The notes beneath the pieces were generated by a model, which was not told where the DNA came from, did no database searches, and worked only from the letters and a program-made list of their open reading frames with translations. Shown piece after piece: positions 11,019-23,585 of a stretch of 64,000 nucleotides of DNA. Origin of the DNA: Atkinsonella hypoxylon (Eukaryota; Ascomycota; Sordariomycetes; Hypocreales; Clavicipitaceae); contig JFHB01000004.1 of assembly GCA_000729835.1 (NCBI GenBank), positions 186,001 through 250,000 of the forward strand. The letters are read 5' to 3'. The position numbers were made by a program, and so were the translations under genes. Numbering within the stretch: position 1 is the stretch's first letter; each line of letters starts with the position of its first letter.

Positions 11019-11371
11019 CTAATGCTTTAACTCGATACTACGTCAATAACGCACAACGGCTAGGCGAAGCAAGAGCTTTGGGTCCGTCATATTCAGTGAC
11101 CCGTTTCCAATTCCATCATTTAGAACAGTCGCAGCCCCTCAACATTCCCTATGCATTTTGCATACCCTCACTACTCTGTCATGACGTACCAGTAAAACGC
11201 TTCTGGGATCCCTTCATGGGTAATATGGCGCTATAGCACTTCACAGCCTATGAAAAAAATTCAATATCAGCAAGAATCGCCTCGTCGTATATTACGCTAG
11301 CTTCTTGGCTATCATGTCACAAGACAATCATCTTCCACTCAGATAGCAGCTCCTTTGGGGTTGGGGATCGT
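11019..11371. other. Short convergent gap between TRS33 and malate dehydrogenase
   Basis: 353 bp between two 3' ends. Nothing besides probable 3' UTRs was seen. Confidence 0.5.
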
Positions 11372-12858
11372 TCACTTTTGAGGAGGGTTGTGGGCGAAGT
11401 TAATCCCTTTGGAAATGTTTCCCTTTAGGCCCTCAACAGCCTTACTCAACAGCTCCTTCTCTTTGTCGGTCAACCCTTCCAAGGGGTTGATAGCTTTCTC
11501 AGCGCCGTTGGGCTAAAGTGGGGTTAGTTAAAATGCGGTGGGAAAGAATTGCATGAAAATAAATAGGAACCACATACTCCAAGTTCAATGGGGACGGAGA
11601 AGAAGTCACAGCCAGTCTCCTTGGCAATCGACTCACCGCCTGGGACGCCAGGGAGGTAGACGTAGCTAGGCTCAACAAGACCTTTCTCGCCCTTGACAGC
11701 TCTGAGAAGCTTTTCGGCAAATCTTTTCCAATTTACTTATTAGTGTTGAGTGAAATGAGATGATTTATATCATGCTGCTACAGGAACACATACCGATAAC
11801 CGGCGTAAGCCATGGACAGGGTTGCGGAGCCAGCTCCGTCCTTGGCCTTGACAACTTCATCACCGCCGAACTGGATGCGATTGACCAGAGCGTCGTACTT
11901 GTCAGTAGGAATGCTAACAGCAGGCTTGGCCTTGCTGAGCAGGGGCACGATAGTCTCTCCAGAGTGACCACCCACGACAGGGATGGTTAGCTTTTGAGGC
12001 TCCTTCTCGCCGACAATCTCAGCAATGAAGGTCTCGGCGCGGACGATATCAAGCGTGGTAACACCAAAGAGGCGCTGAGCATTGAAGGCATTCTTGGCCT
12101 TCAGAACCTCAGCCGAGATGGGAACAGTCGAGTTCACTGGATTTGAGATGACCAGAATGAAAGCCTTGGGAGCCACTTCAGCGGCGGTCTCGATCAAGCC
12201 CTTGACAATTCCGGCGTTGATGTTGAATAGATCATCACGGGTCATGCCGGGCTTGCCTATTGGTTTATTATACTTAGTAATCAAGGTGACAAGATAGCCC
12301 AGAATTGCCTAGGTAGTATGAGAACAACCATTCAGCTCTCACACAGTAAATTTTATTATGACACTTACGTGGAATTCCAGCGGGGATAACGATGATGTCT
12401 GCGTCCTTGAAAGCAGCCTTGGCGCCATCATTGGCAGGAAGATGGCCGCTGATTTTCTAAAAAGTATAGTGCTGAATTAGTTCAATGCATCTCCGCCACC
12501 GTCCGCTCACTGATATCGTGAGCGTGTCTGTAAGCTGTTTGTCACGTACTGCGACAGAAGAAATATGAGAAAGATCGGCAGCAACACCAGGGGTGTTGAC
12601 GACATCGTAGAGCGCAAGCTCATCAACTAGAGGACTCGTTTTCAAGAGCAGGGAGAGAGGCTTTCGACAAGCAAGGTCAGCATACAAGTTTACGAGATAA
12701 CGAAGCAAGAAGGTACAGGGTGGAGCAAAGGAAGGCTTACCTGACCAATGCCACCAGAGGCGCCGGCAACAACTGTTCATCGTCAGCAGTCAGTAGACAT
12801 TGGGAGCTCGAGGGCGATGCGGGGTTGAGGGGCATCTGCACATACCAGCTTTAACCAT
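11372..12858 (-). CDS. Malate dehydrogenase, cytosolic-type
   Basis: Seven exons (12846-12858, 12741-12772, 12550-12660, 12369-12456, 11794-12256, 11578-11722, 11372-11512) give 330 residues. It interconverts malate and oxaloacetate with NAD. The start MVKAVVAGASGGIGQ carries the Rossmann loop directly after the Met, with no mitochondrial presequence. DVVNTPGVAADLSHIS is the form seen in fungal cytosolic enzymes rather than the mitochondrial GGPGVAADLSHI-type. IPRKPGMTRDDLF contains substrate-binding Arg residues. GVTTLDIVRAETF supplies the catalytic Asp/Arg region and GGHSGETIVPL the active His. The C-terminus PPQK is not a peroxisomal SKL signal. The first two exons are tiny (13 and 32 bp). 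The family has mitochondrial and cytosolic members; the latter is favoured. Confidence 0.94.
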
Positions 12859-14103
12859 GTTGACTGTGATGGCTTAGATTTGATAAGGGACGTGATGCTG
12901 TCGAGTTACAAAAGGGTGAAGAAAGAAACTTTAATGGTTGATCAAGAGAGAGCCAACTACGTTCTTGACTCTAGAAGAGAGTATTCTCGGAGAGTTGTAG
13001 AGATGAAGAGAAGGGGAAAGAAGGGAAATGCCGCTATGGAGTTTCACAAGGAAATGGTAACAGCGAGCGCCCAGAGGAGGGGCAATTGACGCCAACGGAG
13101 GAACGGAGGAGGGGCTGTTGCCCAGCACAAGCCAAGGATGACGTGCGGAATCAAGCTACTACTGGTAGTACGGACGTCACCTCATTCGTTATGATATGGC
13201 TCATAAAGGTTTTATTTGTTGCACTGCGGCTGAACTGATGCAAAAATAGCCAGCCGATTGTTTATAAATGTTACCATCAAGCTCATTCGTCGTATATAGA
13301 ACAGTCAGGCCCGAGGCGATAACTGATCCACCCGCTTAGTTGCCCGCTACCCGTCAAGTTCCGATCACAAGTTGCAGCTTGTGAAGAGCAAAAGCATGAT
13401 TCCGAGGTTATTTAAGACTTCTTGTCGGGGTGGGTAATCCAGCATCCGACTGCTCGCGAACGCACAGCGTCACTTCCCGATCCGATTCGGCAGAACTGTC
13501 TAGGTAAGTCACCGGCTTTCATTCTGGTGACCCTGACGGATGAAATGATCACGAAAACAAGAAATTTTGGATTATGATCAACATCAGAGAGTCAAAAACA
13601 GAAAAATTCTCTACACAGGCACATGTGCTTACGGCGTAGCTCCGCAACGCCGTCTTTTAGGCCCGGAACAAACTCCAGTCTGGGGAATGAGCTTAGCTTT
13701 GACTGTACTTAACAATAAAGAGTAGCCCTTATGGAGTGAGCCCAACAGCACCGTCTCTAAAAGACACTGATCTCCGAAAGAGACATATCAAAGAGTCGCT
13801 TAAGGCTGTAGTTAGAAATAGTGTCACAAACTACGTTGAAACACAATGCCATGAGGTATATTGGCAATTGAATTTTCTAGTTATTTCTTTTAGTTTTCTT
13901 GCCACTGAAGGCATGAAGCTAAAATGGACAAGTGTTGTGCATCTTGTGGCTCGGCAACTAAGCTTCAGCTGTTGCAATAGAATGATTCTCTCGTCTGAGA
14001 CTTTTCAGCCTCACGAGCATGTACACCGCTTTTCCATCACGAGCAACTTGGAGTCTCCAGTGCTGATCTTCTACCTCATCTTTACACCCAACTGTTTCTT
14101 CGT
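12859..14103. other. Intergenic region between malate dehydrogenase and eL28 genes
   Basis: About 1.25 kb: promoter of malate dehydrogenase plus 3' flank of the ribosomal gene. The purine-rich stretch 12900-13080 is pyrimidine-rich on the transcribed strand, as usual in fungal promoters. Other open frames show no domain. Confidence 0.45.
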
Positions 14104-14899
14104 CTAAGATGCCTCAGTTTTCTTGGCCTTCTTTCCTCGAAGCTTGGGCTCAGGCTCGGCTTTGAGAGGTCGCTGGGATCGACGGATGGCAGAAACACGC
14201 TCAACAGCAGCGGATCGCAGGTCAGGGCGGTAGCCAGATTTGGCAGTCAGGTTGGCAACAGCCTTGTATGTCCTAATATTATGCCAAGTTAGCACGCTTC
14301 CTCTCTGGCAGACTATTTTCCAATCTACTCAGCCGCAAGAGAGCTGCTGCATCGAAGTTGAAAGTCTCACTTTCGGCTGGTCTTGTTGCCACCATGGGTG
14401 CTCTTGATAAAAGCCTTAGCGGGCTTGGTGGCATCGGTGGTTTTCTTGCTGATGACAATAACACCACCCTTCTCGTTAGGGATGATACCAACAGCCTGAA
14501 TGCGAATAATTAGTATTGTACTTTTTCGTAGAAATCGCGTGTCTTGCGATTCGCCTCGAGTAGAAAATACCTTGGCATTGACAAACCCGGCATGCTGTGT
14601 CCCGAATTGTTAGCACTCAACTTCTTGAAACCAATTCGTCTTTCCTCTTGTTTTCCATGGCTTCCCCATACCTTTCGACTGTTCTTGTTGGTCAAGTTCA
14701 GTGGATCGTGGGAGAACTGAACACCGCCATTGCGGTTGCTCTTGGAGAGAAAGCAATTGTTGTTTCCTGGACACGTCCCGAGCATCAGTATCGTCCCACA
14801 GCCGTCTTGGTCAACGTCAATATGATATTCGCTGCACGACTTACGGACAATCTCCCAGATGAGGTCCGAGGACATATTGGAGAGAGCGGGGGTGGCCAT
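14104..14899 (-). CDS. 60S ribosomal protein eL28
   Basis: Five exons: 14845-14899, 14672-14766, 14571-14594, 14371-14495 and 14104-14272; 155 residues. A component of the large cytosolic ribosomal subunit, absent from S. cerevisiae but present in filamentous fungi. Seen: SSDLIWEIVR at the start, GGVQFSHDPLNLTNKNSRK, HAGFVNAKAVGI, TSRKTYKAVANLTAKSGYRPDLR and a basic C-terminus KLRGKKAKK. One exon is only 24 bp (HAGFVNAK). The ATG giving MATPALSNM was chosen; the inner Met eight codons later is also possible. Many introns near the 5' end are typical of fungal ribosomal genes. It is divergent from the DUF2015 gene with 738 bp between. Confidence 0.92.
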
Positions 14900-15636
14900 T
14901 GTGACGTTTTCGTCTGCTTTACGACGACGTAAAGGGTAATATCTCTCGGTTTCCAAGTATCTGCTTCATGGGAAATTGTCGAGGTAATCCCAAAGTGTGG
15001 GCTCGCTTAATTGCCGCATTGCAGTTTAGTGTGCCGGGTGCTGTTCTCCGGTTGTGCCTATTGGCGCTTATTGAATGCGGCCATCCATGGTACAAATCTA
15101 TGGCGCATAAGTGGATCCACGCCACACCTGCTAAGCTGTCGTTGGTGCCGCTAAAGACCAATGCACTTGACAGTGCTGATGGTACTTCATGACACTGGTG
15201 AGATCATATGGCGTTCCAAGTATATGGGAATCAATAGCCATTTCCGTGCCCTGTTATCTGTGGAGAGCATCACACATGATTGCGCGGACTGTCGCAGCCG
15301 CAGTGGACGGACCAGTAGAGATGCATTTCACCTTTCAGAACCTCACCTGGCTATTATCCTCATTGCAGTTCTTGCCCTTATCACCTGATTTTCAGAATTT
15401 TCTTGCCTTCAGGCACTGCGGCGGCACTAAGCGCCAGTCGTAAGAAAGGTGTAGAATTCTGCGTATCGACCCGCTCGACTTGCAACAATCAAATACCTCG
15501 ACAGGTCGTTTCACAACATCCCGAAAAATCCGGCACGTCGCCATAGTCTAGCGCAAGTGTACTGTCGCTAAATGACCAACAACCTGCGCTTCCATCCCGG
15601 AACCGAACATAGCTTTGGGAGGATTAGTCAAGCATC
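14900..15636. promoter_or_regulatory. Divergent promoter region, eL28 and DUF2015 genes
   Basis: 737 bp between start codons. A TTGAATGCGGCCATCC-like GC patch lies near 15070. No specific element could be named with confidence. Confidence 0.45.
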
Positions 15637-16020
15637 ATGGCATACATTCTTTTTGGCGTCTCCATCCTGTTCACGGTGATTGCGACAGCGCTCTTCTTCA
15701 CGCGATCTCGTTGGCGCCACCTCGTTCCCGAACTCTATATGCCTGGTGCAGATTATATTTACTCTCGATTGCCTAACAGCTTTGCTGGCGACATTGAGGC
15801 TGGTCTTTCCAGTAGCACATTCGACTTAGCGGGTAATCTGGAAGGCGACAGCCGTGCCGGTCTCGACGACGTCGGCAAAACCGAGATTCTCAAGATCATG
15901 AAAAAGAAGCGGATGACGTTTGATCAAGCTAGGAAGACTTATATGGATAAAAGACTCCAGGCGAACGGAATTGGGCCTGACGGACGGCCGAGAGATCCAA
16001 AATTCATCAGCTTCTCTTGA
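15637..16020 (+). CDS. DUF2015 family protein, small membrane-anchored fungal protein
   Basis: Single exon, 127 residues. The N-terminus has one transmembrane segment (YILFGVSILFTVIATALFF). The rest is the conserved fungal DUF2015 body: YMPGADYIYSRLPNSFAGDI, EAGLSSSTFDLAGNLEGDSR, ILKIMKKKRMTFDQARKTYM and the strongly conserved tail NGIGPDGRPRDPKFISFS. Function is unknown. Length and the intact C-terminus indicate a working gene. Confidence 0.88.
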   Translation: MAYILFGVSILFTVIATALFFTRSRWRHLVPELYMPGADYIYSRLPNSFAGDIEAGLSSSTFDLAGNLEGDSRAGLDDVGKTEILKIMKKKRMTFDQARKTYMDKRLQANGIGPDGRPRDPKFISFS

Positions 16021-18141
16021 TGGCTCAACCGAGATTGGTTTTACTGCCCTTGTTACATCACTTTTCGCTTTCTGTTTTCATAATGTCCAAGCTGCTTACA
16101 TCGGCTGGTTAGGTCTTGATTTTTTGTCTCTTTGCTGCGTGCTGTTTTTCGATCTCTTTGAGAAAGCAGGTGCTTCTCTCTATTCATAGCCTACTGCACT
16201 TAAAACTTCAACTTCATTCTCATTTGTCTCTCTTGTTCAACTGACTCTCCTCGACGTTCTCTCCTTGCTTGTATATGGCGCTTTGTCTTGCCTCATTTTT
16301 TTTCAGCACGCGAACAAGATGGCCTATGTATATATGGCTTACATATCAGTACTTCGGACGTTCCAGAAACCAATTAAATAAAATAGCAATTATCACAACG
16401 GAATGTCCGCCTCGACTGCTATTATGGCATTTTGTTGTTACAAAATACGATCCACTGTTCAAGACGTCATAGGATTCGCGCATATCATATATGCCAACAC
16501 GATGTAACATATGGAAGAAAAGTTACGTATGTACTTTGTCGACTCTAAACCAAACCCCCAAATGACCATGCAGCCCACACCAAGACAAGCGGCGATGTAG
16601 CGCACTTCAAGAGCGAAGAGGATCGGAAAAGAGCGAGATATTTGTCAGTGCGCACTATCAAATGATAGTGGGCAAGCAGATCAAATGGTCTAAAAAGGCA
16701 GAAATAGCTTATCTATCGTGGCTTAGAAGATATATACGCGAAAAAGGAGCCGGATGTGTTAAAGTGTCAGGACGAGTATCAGAAGTAATAAAATAAGATT
16801 TCTTACGTATCAAATGTCGTAAATCAAAATAGGGCAAAAGATATCAATTGATCAAAGCAACAAAAGACTAAAAAGAGCCAGCCAAAGCTGCTTGCGAAAA
16901 AGCTTCCATATCCCTCCTACATATCTGGGCGGTGCGCACTCTTATAGGGAGAGGCTGCATGTGGCATCCCTTGTAAAGCTAATATAACAACGCAAGGGGG
17001 TAACCCCGCCGCGACACAGTACAAAGGACTGAACACCACTCGTCTAGGTCTTCTGCGTTGATACAAGCTCGCAGTTGGACTTGTACATCGCTGACAGGTT
17101 CGACCTTGGTCCGACCAGCCGATACTGCAAGCAGAGCTGTCCAAATTTTGATTGTAGTTGAATCTAGCAGAGAAGGAGCATCTTTTTGGCTGAATGACAC
17201 TCTATTTGAAATTTTTTTGCCCTCTGCGTCATCCATTTGGTATGTGTATTCGCCATCCCCTTCAATGTTTTCCATGAATTCATTGTCAGGGAAAGAGGAA
17301 ATTGGAGATTAATGTACCATATTCCAGACCCTTTATCAGTGGTATCACACAAATTACTGTAGCCTCGGATTCAGCGAAAACAGAGGTGTGGTGCAGATAG
17401 CCTCGAAGGCATTGACTTATTGGCTTGCTTGATCTCCAGCAGTATCTGGATTGTAATAAATTTTCGAGTTCTTGGATAGTCACTTGTCGAAATCACATAG
17501 TATCAGAGATTCGCAAATATGAAGTATACAATAATTCCGAAATTCTAGAAGCCAGCTGTTAGTTTAAAGGAAAACGACATGATCCAAGTTCCTGTAGATG
17601 CGATAACCACCAGAATGATCAATGACGAAGTTGCTTGGTTTCTTAGCAAGTATTAGGGAAAACATGCCTAGCTGCCTGCAGGGATTGTCACGAGTTGATA
17701 AACGTATGTAGGCAGCATAGAAAGTTGGGATCTACAGAAATCTGGTCGCAGGGTTCCAGGTCCGTAGCGAGAACGTCTGGACGGATATATTTGCAGTCGC
17801 TTTTCCAGGCAAGTCAGATTTCTAGCCGGATATACAAGATAGACACGCATGCCGTAGTCGGCGAGAAAGGAGGGTATCGGTGAGTTCCCAGACAACGTCG
17901 ATGATGGCAACTGGTCAGACACAGCGCAGTTCGAGATCGGTACTGCTGATCCTATTACGCGCAATTACAGCCCTTGAGCCTGGGTTTATAGACCGGAAAA
18001 AATACAGAAGTGGTTTCTGGTCTCGCGGGTATTTCTCTGTCGTTTTGATATTGTCACTGACACAGTAGGCGTATATGGGGCGTCGAGGGGGCGTCCATCT
18101 CTTGTTCCTTAGGACAACCAGTGGGCCAACACCTCAAGGTA

Positions 18142-18284
18142 GTAGCCTAAACGCGTTATATAGAGGTTTAGTGTGTAATGTTTTCGAAGGTTACCTGAGG
18201 TCACTCGGGCTGCCCCCCCAAGCACCAGCAATAAAATTGGGTCCACCACGTGCCTGGAGCCTTATGGTCCTCAAGGAGATACAG
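18142..18284. repeat. Dispersed repeat, RIP-marked copy
   Basis: 18142-18260 aligns with 32648-32736. Shared words include TAAACGCGTTA versus CAAACGCGTTA, GTGTAATGTTTTCGAAG, CACCAGCAATAAAA and CCTGGAGC. This copy has an extra 30 bp and carries TATATAGAGG where the other has CGTGGGG, as expected from C-to-T and G-to-A mutation. 18250-18284 also matches the reverse complement of 32324-32358. Confidence 0.75.
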
Positions 18285-18399
18285 AAGGAGATTGCTAGAA
18301 CTTTTATTACAGAAACGTTCCTATATAAAATTAAGTACCTTTTATTCAGCCACATCCTAATTGCCCCACATCCCCGCTCGTGAGCCTGAGGCTTTACCA

Positions 18400-18960
18400 C
18401 TGTCAAAGGGATACAGAAAAGGCATATAATACTAAGGTTTTATAATATATAGCGTAATTAGTTAGGAACTTAGCTATAGATACGCGTTATTATAAGGTTA
18501 TATAGACTGCTTAGAACGCTATTTAATTGAATTGTACAATATCTCTAGCAGTAGTTAGAGCAGCATAAGGAGGTAATGCGGGGTATTAAGCTCTACTTAA
18601 AGATATATACTTTTCTATATTTTTTAGTAGTGCCGTAATGTATCTATAGATCTACCTACGTGTCACTAACTTGCGAAGCAGATATCTGATAGGTTCGCTA
18701 ATCCCGGTTAAGTATATTTGTAATATTTAAAATAATTCAGGGGTTGTAGTGTATGTTTAGATATCAATCTTGACCTTAACTTGTTAGAACCTGCCCCGCA
18801 GCCGTTGTGAAGGACCCATATCTTAACCCTTTCGGCTTAGCTTACTACTACGTTTTTCGACGCCGATCAGGCTCCAATGTGGTTCCGACAGGGATTATAC
18901 ATTAATGAAAAACTCTCTGCAAGGTGCTCTCAAAATAATAAAAGTCACCAGCAATTATTC
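18400..18960. repeat. AT-rich, probably RIP-decayed relic
   Basis: The stretch is visibly richer in TA and AT than its flanks and has stops in all frames. No domain remains. A mobile-element origin is inference from composition only. Confidence 0.4.
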
Positions 18961-20040
18961 AACTTATAAAGAGGTATATCGCAATTCTGCTTAGCGTCTT
19001 ACTAGTGACTGAAGGCAACTTGGTTAGAAGCCCCGCCGTTCTTCAACTTTAGGCTTAGTTGCTGCTCCATGTTCAAAGACCCGTGGCTGCATGTGTATTC
19101 ATTAAGCTACTCCTGCGAGTGGTGAGATTATATCCTAATATATTGGAGTTCGTCGGCATAATAATTGCAGACGAGGATGGATAACCAGGTCAAGGGGGGT
19201 CCTCAACGGCACTTATTCTGCGGGCCAAGCTACGTCGGCGCCTGGCCTAGCTCGGCCTCTTTCTAGGTGCTGGATCGGCCTATTATTCAATGTGACGGGA
19301 AAAGCACAAGGATTTTCCTGCTTATTGGGTTTCGACTCTGCGCATTCCCACCTATCTTTTTGATGTGGATGCTTGATAGAGCCTGCTGCAATATTAGACA
19401 TTGCCAACAACGCCCCGATGCGAGCCTGATTCTTTGCCTCAACTCTGTACTGTATTCCTGAGTCAACAACACGAGAGAAAAAGCCATGCCGTGCCTCGCT
19501 AAATGGTGGAAGTCAAACCAAAGGTTGCGAAACATGGCAAGGCTTCTGGTCGATACACAAGCCCAACGATGGCACATAGAAAGCTTGCACCAGACCTCTC
19601 CCCCTCCCAAGCCCGGAGCTCTTTGCGTATGATCAACTAACTGTACACGATCCAAAGTGGTGAACGGTTTGGCGCCAGCCTTGACATTATCATCACGTTT
19701 CATTATGTGCATTCACGAGAGAAGCTCAAACCCGGGGAGGGGGGTTGGCTTCGGATAGCCTCGCCAGGTGAGTGATGACAAAATTGCTGGCGTAAAGCCT
19801 GGAAAGTGTCTGGTTCGTACCGTTCGTGTCGTGGTAGAGATGATGCTGTGCGAGGCTTCAATGTTATTTCACAGATAAAATGTGGTGCGATAGATGCATC
19901 GGTCCAGGCTTGACCGAAGCCCTACATACTCCGTAGAGCCGCCCCAATCGACGGCGCCACGAACCCGGCGACTCGCACGCCCAACCCGTCATTCTCTGCC
20001 CTGTAGTCCCACTGCATGCCTCCCAAAGTCCCACCCCAGC

Positions 20041-20058
20041 TACCTACCTAGGTAGGTA
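20041..20058. repeat. Perfect palindrome TACCTACCTAGGTAGGTA
   Basis: 18-bp perfect inverted repeat in intergenic DNA. The same core recurs at 24671-24692, 33601-33612 and 47771-47788. Confidence 0.9.
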
Positions 20059-21072
20059 CGCAGGCTGGCAGGCTAGCAGGTGCATGCTGCATGTCAACAA
20101 TAGCTTACTGGCGTATTCAGAGCGTCCTGATGCATGTTTCGTACCGCGCAGTTCGTCCGCTCATGCATGTATGATGTACGGAGTATGATGTATGGATACA
20201 TGTAGACTTATCTTCTGGAGTGCCCCCCTTCAGTCCCTCTTACCCCATCGCGCGCCAACCCGGATCCGGGAGACCATTTTTCGTTCGTCATTAATCACAA
20301 GACAGCCGAAAAGTATGACGGCAGGTTTACCGAAATGCAGTGACAGTTTTCGGGTCTGTCTTGTGAGAGCTTACGAGTCCGTGGCTGATGCTAGGAACCA
20401 GCTCGGAGCGCCATGGTACACGTGTACCGAGCACCGCCGGTTTCTCTCTCCGGGCACGCCTCCTCCACACACACATACACAGCAACAGAGACATGCGCTA
20501 AGCATGTCTGGTACCACAAGCCCACCAGCCCCTGCTGCATGTCCCCTGTGCTACTGGGTCTCAGCACCCCATGGCCCGTCGCCTGCCGTGAAGTCCACAG
20601 AAGCAGAAGCCAGTCTCGCTTCCATGTCTCCACTAAATCCCATCATTCCCAGCGACGCTTTGCTTCCTCCATCACCTTTCTTCCCTCTTCACCTTTTCCT
20701 CCCCCCTTCTCGCCGTCTCCACCATAGTCAGATATCTCAACTTACCTCCTTCACTATTGTCATCCCTCATCTGCGTGAAGATTAGGAAGCAAGTGTCAAC
20801 GGCCGACAGCCTTCCCACAAGCAGCATTGCCCTACGCCTTTCATCAGCCATTCGCTGATTGAGCTTTGTCGTTGTCTGCCTGCGCTTAGTGTTGGTTCGC
20901 GCGCCAGCTCTGTTGCCTCGATTGTCTAGCCACAGATCGAGAAGCGAAATTCATCACAATTGGCGCGCGGCTTCGATTCTGGGCCGATATACAAAACCGA
21001 TACCCGACCACGTTCTATCAATAATTCTACATTCTTGCGACTGCCCTGTTCCGAAATACTTTGATTTTCACC

Positions 21073-23133
21073 ATGTCTATGTATCCTCATCGTGGTATGG
21101 GGGCCGTTCCCCCGGGCAACTCAGCACGTCTGAATGAGCTTCTGGAACAGATCAGAGCTGAATTCGAGACTCAGCTTCGACAAACCGAAGGATTTGAGCA
21201 TCAGAGTGAGTGTTGTGCCCATGTCTACTGACTTGGCGCTTCAATCGCAAACTTTGTGTTGGCTAACAAGACCATCTCACCATAGTTTCTGCTCAGGTGA
21301 GCGAAATGCAATTGGTTCGGGAAAAGGTGTACGCTATGGAACAGACTCACATGACGTTAAAGCAGAAGTAGGTTCAATGCTTGTTCTTTGGAATAATCGT
21401 TCGTAGAGTTTGGTCTGACCAGCTTTTCTGCTAGATATGAAGAAGAAATCAGCATGCTTCGACACCAACTTGAAAACGCTCGCAAAGGAGGCCCTCAGCC
21501 TGGTATGCCAGGCCCTCCACAGCATCCAGGACCTTCGCAGCAACCTCCTTCAATCGCACCGGGCAACGGTCTTTTCAGCGGCATAATGGCTGGCAGTAAT
21601 CAAGCTGGACTTGCTCCTCCTCAGCAACAGCAGCACGCTCCTCCGCAAGAGCAGCAAATGGGACCGCAGCATCAGATGGCACAGGGACCTCCAGGACTTC
21701 CTGTCCCCCCCCCGCATCCCAACGCACAACAGCCCCCATACCAAGGAGGTTACCCACAAGGTCCTGTTTCGAACGGAATGGGCCCTCAACCTCCTCAAAC
21801 TACCGCTTCTCCAGGCCCGGGTCGACGCGGCGTCGGCCGCCCGCCGAACGCCGTTGGGCCTGCTACACCTCAGATCAACACGCCTGTACCTTACCCCGGC
21901 AACGCCCAATCGCCTCAAGTCAGCCATCCCACACCTGATCACAGCCGTATGGGCGGACCTCGTGCGCCCCCGGTTGGTAATGCGCTGGGCGAACTAGAGG
22001 TTGAAGCAGTGGCACCACACAACAAGAAGACTGGCGCGGATTGGTATGCAATCTTCAACCCTGCTGTTCAGCGGGTTCTGGACGTAGATCTCGTCCATTC
22101 CCTGACGCACGAGAGTGTTGTTTGCTGCGTAAGATTCAGTCATGATGGAAAATATGTAGCCACAGGCTGCAACAGATCTGCTCAGATTTTCGACGTGCAG
22201 ACTGGGGAAAAAGTATGCGTGCTTGAAGATATTAATGCTCAAGATATGACTGCGGACCTTTATATCCGAAGCGTATGTTTTAGCCCCGATGGACGTTATC
22301 TCGCAACTGGAGCCGAAGACAAATTAATTCGAGTAAGTCTCCATTGGGATTTGTCATGAGAACGAAAAAAAAACAGAAGAGCAATCAATTGTTCTTTTCT
22401 TAGCAAACTAATGGCTGATGGTGTTACTTTTGTCTTGCAGGTCTGGGATATTCAGTCAAGAACGATCCGTAATCACTTCTCCGGTCACGAGCAAGATATT
22501 TACTCCCTCGATTTCGCACGCGATGGACGAACGATTGCATCTGGCAGTGGCGATCGGACTGTTCGACTATGGGATATTGAACAAGGCACGAACACATTGA
22601 CCCTCACTATTGAGGACGGCGTCACTACAGTTGCCATTTCTCCTGATACGCAGTATGTTGCTGCTGGATCCCTGGACAAAAGCGTACGAGTTTGGGACAT
22701 ACACTCTGGATTCCTGGTCGAGCGCCTCGAAGGTCCTGACGGACACAAGGATTCGGTCTACTCTGTAGCATTCTCGCCCAACGGCAAGGACCTTGTCAGT
22801 GGTAGCTTAGACCGAACCATTAAAATGTGGGAGCTTAGCTCGCCACGAGGCGGACAGAGTGCGGCACCGAAGGGCGGCAAGTGCGTTAAAACATTCGAAG
22901 GTCACCGCGACTTTGTGCTGTCTGTTGCATTAACACCCGACGCTAATTGGGTTTTGTCCGGATCCAAGGATCGAGGTGTTCAGTTCTGGGATCCACGAAC
23001 CGGTACTACTCAGCTCATGTTGCAAGGCCACAAGAACTCCGTCATCTCCGTAGCGCCGAGTCCGCAAGGCGGATATTTTGCGACTGGATCTGGGGACATG
23101 AAGGCCCGTATTTGGTCATACCGTCCATTCTAA
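21073..23133 (+). CDS. TUP1: Global transcriptional corepressor Tup1/RcoA
   Basis: Four exons: 21073-21205, 21286-21367, 21435-22332 and 22441-23133; 601 residues. Tup1 works with Ssn6/Cyc8 to repress many genes through sequence-specific factors. Seen: an N-terminal coiled coil for tetramerisation (RLNELLEQIRAEFETQLR to EEEISMLRHQLENAR, about residues 17-95); a Pro/Gln-rich linker (about 95-230); LVHSLTHESVVCCVRFSHDG starting the propeller near residue 285; then WD40 repeats such as DRTVRLWDIEQG, DKSVRVWDI and DRTIKMWEL, ending MKARIWSYRPF. Repeat count and order match the seven-bladed family propeller. Long pyrimidine-rich upstream sequence suggests a long leader. No truncation is seen. Confidence 0.96.
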
Positions 23134-23585
23134 ACGTATTCTTATCGCGACCCCGAATGCCCGATGTTAGGAATGAATCCCCAAAAATAAAGAGTTGCTC
23201 AGACTAGACAGATCGTACGTGAGACAAGGGATTCGTTATTTATGAAGCAGTGGGTGGTGACTATGGTTCCTTTACGGAAACAGGGCAATATTGAATTGAG
23301 GTCGGCGCACAGGCAGCGAAATACAAAGGATTGGAAAGGCTTGGTGCGTAATTGGGGAAGTGTGCAGTTAATCTCTCAGCAACATATTGATGTTGAGTTT
23401 GTTTGTTCTTTAAGTGGTCTTCCCTGTACTGCATCTTCTGGTAATAAAATGGGGCATTCTGTGAACCGTTTCCCTGTCATTTATGTTTTTCTCTGCACAT
23501 GAATGCCATCGAAGACATGCCATATGTAAGAGTGCTTTTCATTCATAAGAAGGAAAGCTGACATCTGAGCGTATGTTACTGTATG
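23134..23585. other. Convergent gap, TUP1 and RMP1 3' ends
   Basis: 452 bp. AATAAA occurs near 23187 (CCAAAAATAAAGAG), just after the TUP1 stop, a possible polyadenylation signal. No gene seen. Confidence 0.5.

Larger units (their letters stand above)
16021..21072. other. 5-kb gene-poor interval upstream of TUP1
   Basis: No supported gene. 16021-17660 is ordinary intergenic sequence with scattered frames. 18400-18960 is markedly AT-rich with many TATA/TAG words and looks like a RIP-decayed relic. 18142-18284 is a dispersed repeat listed separately. 19200-20200 contains a perfect palindrome at 20041-20058. 20640-20770 is strongly pyrimidine-rich, matching a promoter or 5' UTR of TUP1; the 197-residue frame over it is Ser/Pro-rich and not convincing. 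Confidence 0.5.

Noticed and set aside
13736..14107. 123-residue plus-strand frame ending at the eL28 stop
   Set aside because: No domain; start codon is not ATG in a coding context, and it abuts a convergent gene end.
16979..17483. Two adjoining minus-strand frames (98 and 65 residues) that could be spliced
   Set aside because: The upstream frame has no ATG and follows a stop directly; no convincing splice pair or family match.
20192..20785. 197-residue open frame upstream of TUP1
   Set aside because: Composition is Ser/Pro/His-rich from a pyrimidine-rich leader, with no domain; an overlapping frame of 104 residues shows the same bias.
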